This document shows, piece by piece, positions 6,560 to 7,826 of a DNA stretch of 7,826 nt; the first letter of the stretch is position 1, and each line of letters starts with the position of its first letter. Both the position numbers and the translations under genes were made by a program. Location of the stretch: NCBI GenBank assembly GCA_049287505.1, contig JBAQFY010000060.1:1-7826 (forward strand), read 5' to 3'. The notes below the pieces were generated by a model. The model saw only the letters and a program-made list of their open reading frames with translations. It did no database searches and was not told where the DNA came from. The stretch is from NIOZ-UU13 sp049287505. Its GTDB lineage: Bacteria; Planctomycetota; Phycisphaerae; Sedimentisphaerales; Anaerobacaceae.

Positions 6560-6748
6560 ATGAGTAGTGTAACTTTTAGAGTTGTGGAACTTATTGAAAC
6601 CTCTAATCGGGATATTGAAGCATATCATTCGCAGCAATACAACGAGGCCCAGCTTCGTAGAGAATTCATCGACCCGTTTTTTGAAGAATTAGGCTGGGAC
6701 GTAACGAACAAAGCCGACAACGCCCACGGTGGCTGGCCAATAAAATAG
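6560..6748 (+). pseudogene. N-terminal remnant of a type IIG restriction-modification enzyme
   Basis: The 62-codon frame (ATG after a weak GGAAAG site) reads VELIETSNRDIEAY followed by YNEAQLRREFIDPFFEELGWD. This is the characteristic N-terminus of large Eco57I-like / N6-adenine methylase-fused restriction enzymes of about 1000 residues. In that family LGWDV is normally followed by a segment like N-QGYAEAYKEVIHED and then the nuclease and methylase domains. Here the match stops after WDVTNK, and the last residues (GGWPIK) are encoded by the left copy of the direct repeat, which supplies the stop codon. No continuation in any frame is visible up to the window end. It is probably a deletion or insertion scar, though expression of a short peptide cannot be excluded. 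The stop overlaps the ribosome binding site of the next gene. Confidence 0.7.
6726..6747. repeat. Direct repeat, left copy (GTGGCTGGCCAATAAAATA core)
   Basis: The 19-bp core at 6729-6747 is identical to 7724-7742. The match extends to 21 of 22 bp counting AC plus one mismatch upstream. It encodes the last residues of the restriction-enzyme remnant and ends at the ribosome binding site of the zinc-ribbon/DUF429 gene. It contains the palindrome TGGCCA. Confidence 0.9.
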
Positions 6749-6762
6749 GAGTTACATCAAAA

Positions 6763-7713
6763 ATGGCAAAACGTGAGGACAAGGGAACAACCAGAGCAGG
6801 ATTTATAAATTCCAACAAACAAAAAAACCTCGGAAAACGTCAGCCACCTCTCGAAGGAACAGATAATTACCAGTATGTGTATGTAATGAATTGCACAAAA
6901 TGTGGGCTTATCTATGGCGCAAATGGTTCAGACATCCACCTGAGAAAGTGTCCTAATTGCCAGATAGGCAGACCGGGTCTGGCATTGTTAGCAGATGAAA
7001 TTAACAAGATGGCAATAGTAGCTGGTGTAGATGGTTGTAAAACTGGCTGGCTTTGTGTAGCAAAGGACTTTGAGACAGGGCTAATCATCTCGGATGTTTT
7101 CGGCAATGCCGAGTTACTTCTTCAGCACAAGCTGGAGCCATCAATTATTGCCATTGATATACCAATTGGATTGACAGAAAACGGATCTCGGCAGTGTGAC
7201 ATTGAGGCTCGGAAATTATTAGGTCCCAGGGCGTCGAGTGTCTTTCCAGCTCCTATTCGTCCAGCACTTCAATCCAAAACACGCCAACACGCAAATGAAA
7301 TCCGCCGGAAAATAGAAGGAAAAGGCGTTTCTGCACAAGCATTTGGAATTTACAAGAAAGTTTTGGAACTCGATAAGATACTTTCAGCTCAGCCTCAGTT
7401 ACAGCAAAAAGTAAAGGAGGTGCATCCTGAACTATGCTTCTGGGCATGGAATAATAAGCGTGCCATGTCATATAAAAAGAAATCCGATGATGGTAAAGCA
7501 GAACGACGCAATTTAGTTGCTAAGCACTTTGGAACCAAAGTTATAGAAGAGATTCGTGCTAAATACCTTGTAAAATGTGTAAGCCACGATGACATTTATG
7601 ATGCTTTTGCAGCACTTTGGACCGCCGAGCGGATTTTTGAGGGCAATGCTGGAGTGATTCCCGATCCTTCACCACGGGATGCGATAGGGCTTCGTATGGA
7701 AATGTGGTATTGA
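6763..7713 (+). CDS. Zinc-ribbon / DUF429 (RNase H-fold) fusion protein
   Basis: The 316-residue protein has two parts. Residues 1-80 match the style of a small widespread zinc-ribbon protein (MAKREDKGTTRAGF, YGANGSDIHLRKCPNCQ) with a C44-x2-C47 / C63-x2-C66 metal site. Residues 83-316 form a complete DUF429 domain, a predicted nuclease of RNase H fold. It carries GVDGCKTGW (Asp90), AIDIPIGL (Asp132), HPE (His221, Glu223) and HDDIYDAF (Asp276, Asp277, Asp280), an acidic set consistent with metal-dependent catalysis. The start has AGGAG at 6747-6751 with an 11-nt spacer. Met83 (7009) would give a normal stand-alone DUF429 protein but lacks a ribosome binding site, so I favour the fusion. Known DUF429 proteins have no settled function. 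The zinc ribbon could bind nucleic acid or a protein partner; this and a defence role are inference from the neighbouring restriction remnant. Confidence 0.82.
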   Translation: MAKREDKGTTRAGFINSNKQKNLGKRQPPLEGTDNYQYVYVMNCTKCGLIYGANGSDIHLRKCPNCQIGRPGLALLADEINKMAIVAGVDGCKTGWLCVAKDFETGLIISDVFGNAELLLQHKLEPSIIAIDIPIGLTENGSRQCDIEARKLLGPRASSVFPAPIRPALQSKTRQHANEIRRKIEGKGVSAQAFGIYKKVLELDKILSAQPQLQQKVKEVHPELCFWAWNNKRAMSYKKKSDDGKAERRNLVAKHFGTKVIEEIRAKYLVKCVSHDDIYDAFAALWTAERIFEGNAGVIPDPSPRDAIGLRMEMWY

Positions 7714-7720
7714 GTTCATA

Positions 7721-7742
7721 ACAGTGGCTGGCCAATAAAATA
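7721..7742. repeat. Direct repeat, right copy
   Basis: The same 19-bp core lies at 7724-7742, starting 10 bp after the stop of the DUF429 fusion gene. Here it is non-coding. The bases after it (AATTTTGGG) differ from those after the left copy (GGAGTTACA), so identity ends sharply at the right edge. Confidence 0.9.
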
Positions 7743-7762
7743 AATTTTGGGAGAGATAAGAG

Positions 7763-7826
7763 ATGACGAAGAAAAAGAAGAAGCGAAAGACAAAACGTGG
7801 AACACGGTCGATAATTCAGGGTCATC
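7763..7826 (+). CDS. Start of a lysine/arginine-rich protein, truncated by window end
   Basis: An ATG preceded by GGGAG (7749-7753, 9-nt spacer) opens a frame that stays open for 21 codons to the window end. The N-terminus MTKKKKKRKTKRGTR is extremely basic, as in some nucleic-acid-binding or ribosome-associated proteins. The family cannot be identified from so little. It lies on the same strand as the DUF429 fusion gene, 49 bp after its stop, immediately beyond the right direct repeat. Confidence 0.5.
   Translation, partial: MTKKKKKRKTKRGTRSIIQGH

Larger units (their letters stand above)
6726..7742. other. Candidate gene cassette bounded by direct repeats
   Basis: The two repeat copies are exactly 995 bp apart and enclose one complete gene with its ribosome binding site and nothing else. 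No transposase, recombinase or terminal inverted repeats are seen inside. A 19-22-bp duplication is longer than most transposition target duplications. It suits site-specific or homologous-type insertion, or a tandem duplication of a gene end. Recombination between the copies would delete the gene cleanly. Confidence 0.45.

Noticed and set aside
6359..6637. Open reading frame of 92 codons on the - strand
   Set aside because: It overlaps the restriction-enzyme remnant and the KCGTRWN array, and its composition reflects the repeats rather than a protein.
7009..7713. Separate DUF429 gene starting at the internal ATG
   Set aside because: There is no ribosome binding site before 7009 and the zinc-ribbon frame reads through without a stop, so one fused gene is the simpler reading.
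6726..7742. Insertion sequence
   Set aside because: There is no transposase and there are no terminal inverted repeats. The enclosed protein is DUF429, and the 19-bp direct repeats are longer than usual target duplications.

Overview
The window looks like a chromosomal contig from an uncultured bacterium of the PVC group, most likely Planctomycetota (Phycisphaerae-like). This rests on the gene types: a planctomycete-style Gfo/Idh/MocA oxidoreductase, a secreted HEAT-repeat protein and a large secreted glycosidase, followed by a long non-coding stretch full of degenerate short repeats. The assignment is inference; there is no rRNA or marker gene here.

Left half (1-5292, + strand, fairly GC-rich). 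The C-terminal part of a Gfo/Idh/MocA oxidoreductase (1-882) is followed 20 bp later by a secreted HEAT-repeat protein (903-2870). After a 202-bp gap comes a secreted (beta/alpha)8-barrel glycoside hydrolase distantly resembling GH101/GH129 (3073-5292), with a candidate Asp/Glu catalytic pair 43 residues apart. Together they read as a carbohydrate-catabolism locus: an exported enzyme cleaves a glycoside, and a sugar oxidoreductase works on a sugar or derivative. The substrate cannot be read from the sequence.

Middle (5310-6559, AT-rich). A small lipoprotein gene lies on the minus strand, convergent with the hydrolase, with a near-consensus sigma70-type promoter and a hairpin in its leader. 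Upstream of it is about 0.85 kb with no credible gene. This stretch holds several unrelated families of degenerate tandem repeats, mostly with a period of exactly 7 bp, and a dispersed ATTGGGTTTG motif. It also holds a second minus-strand promoter very similar to the first, which fires straight into a row of four small hairpins (6155-6077) and may mark a small structured RNA.

Right part (6560-7826, AT-rich, accessory in character). A 62-codon remnant of a type IIG restriction-modification enzyme ends inside a 19-bp sequence (GTGGCTGGCCAATAAAATA) that recurs exactly 995 bp downstream. Between the two copies lies one complete gene, a fusion of a four-cysteine zinc ribbon with a DUF429 RNase H-fold domain. 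The start of a lysine-rich protein of unknown function follows and runs off the window. The direct-repeat-bounded zinc-ribbon/DUF429 gene beside a broken restriction gene is the best candidate for something undescribed.
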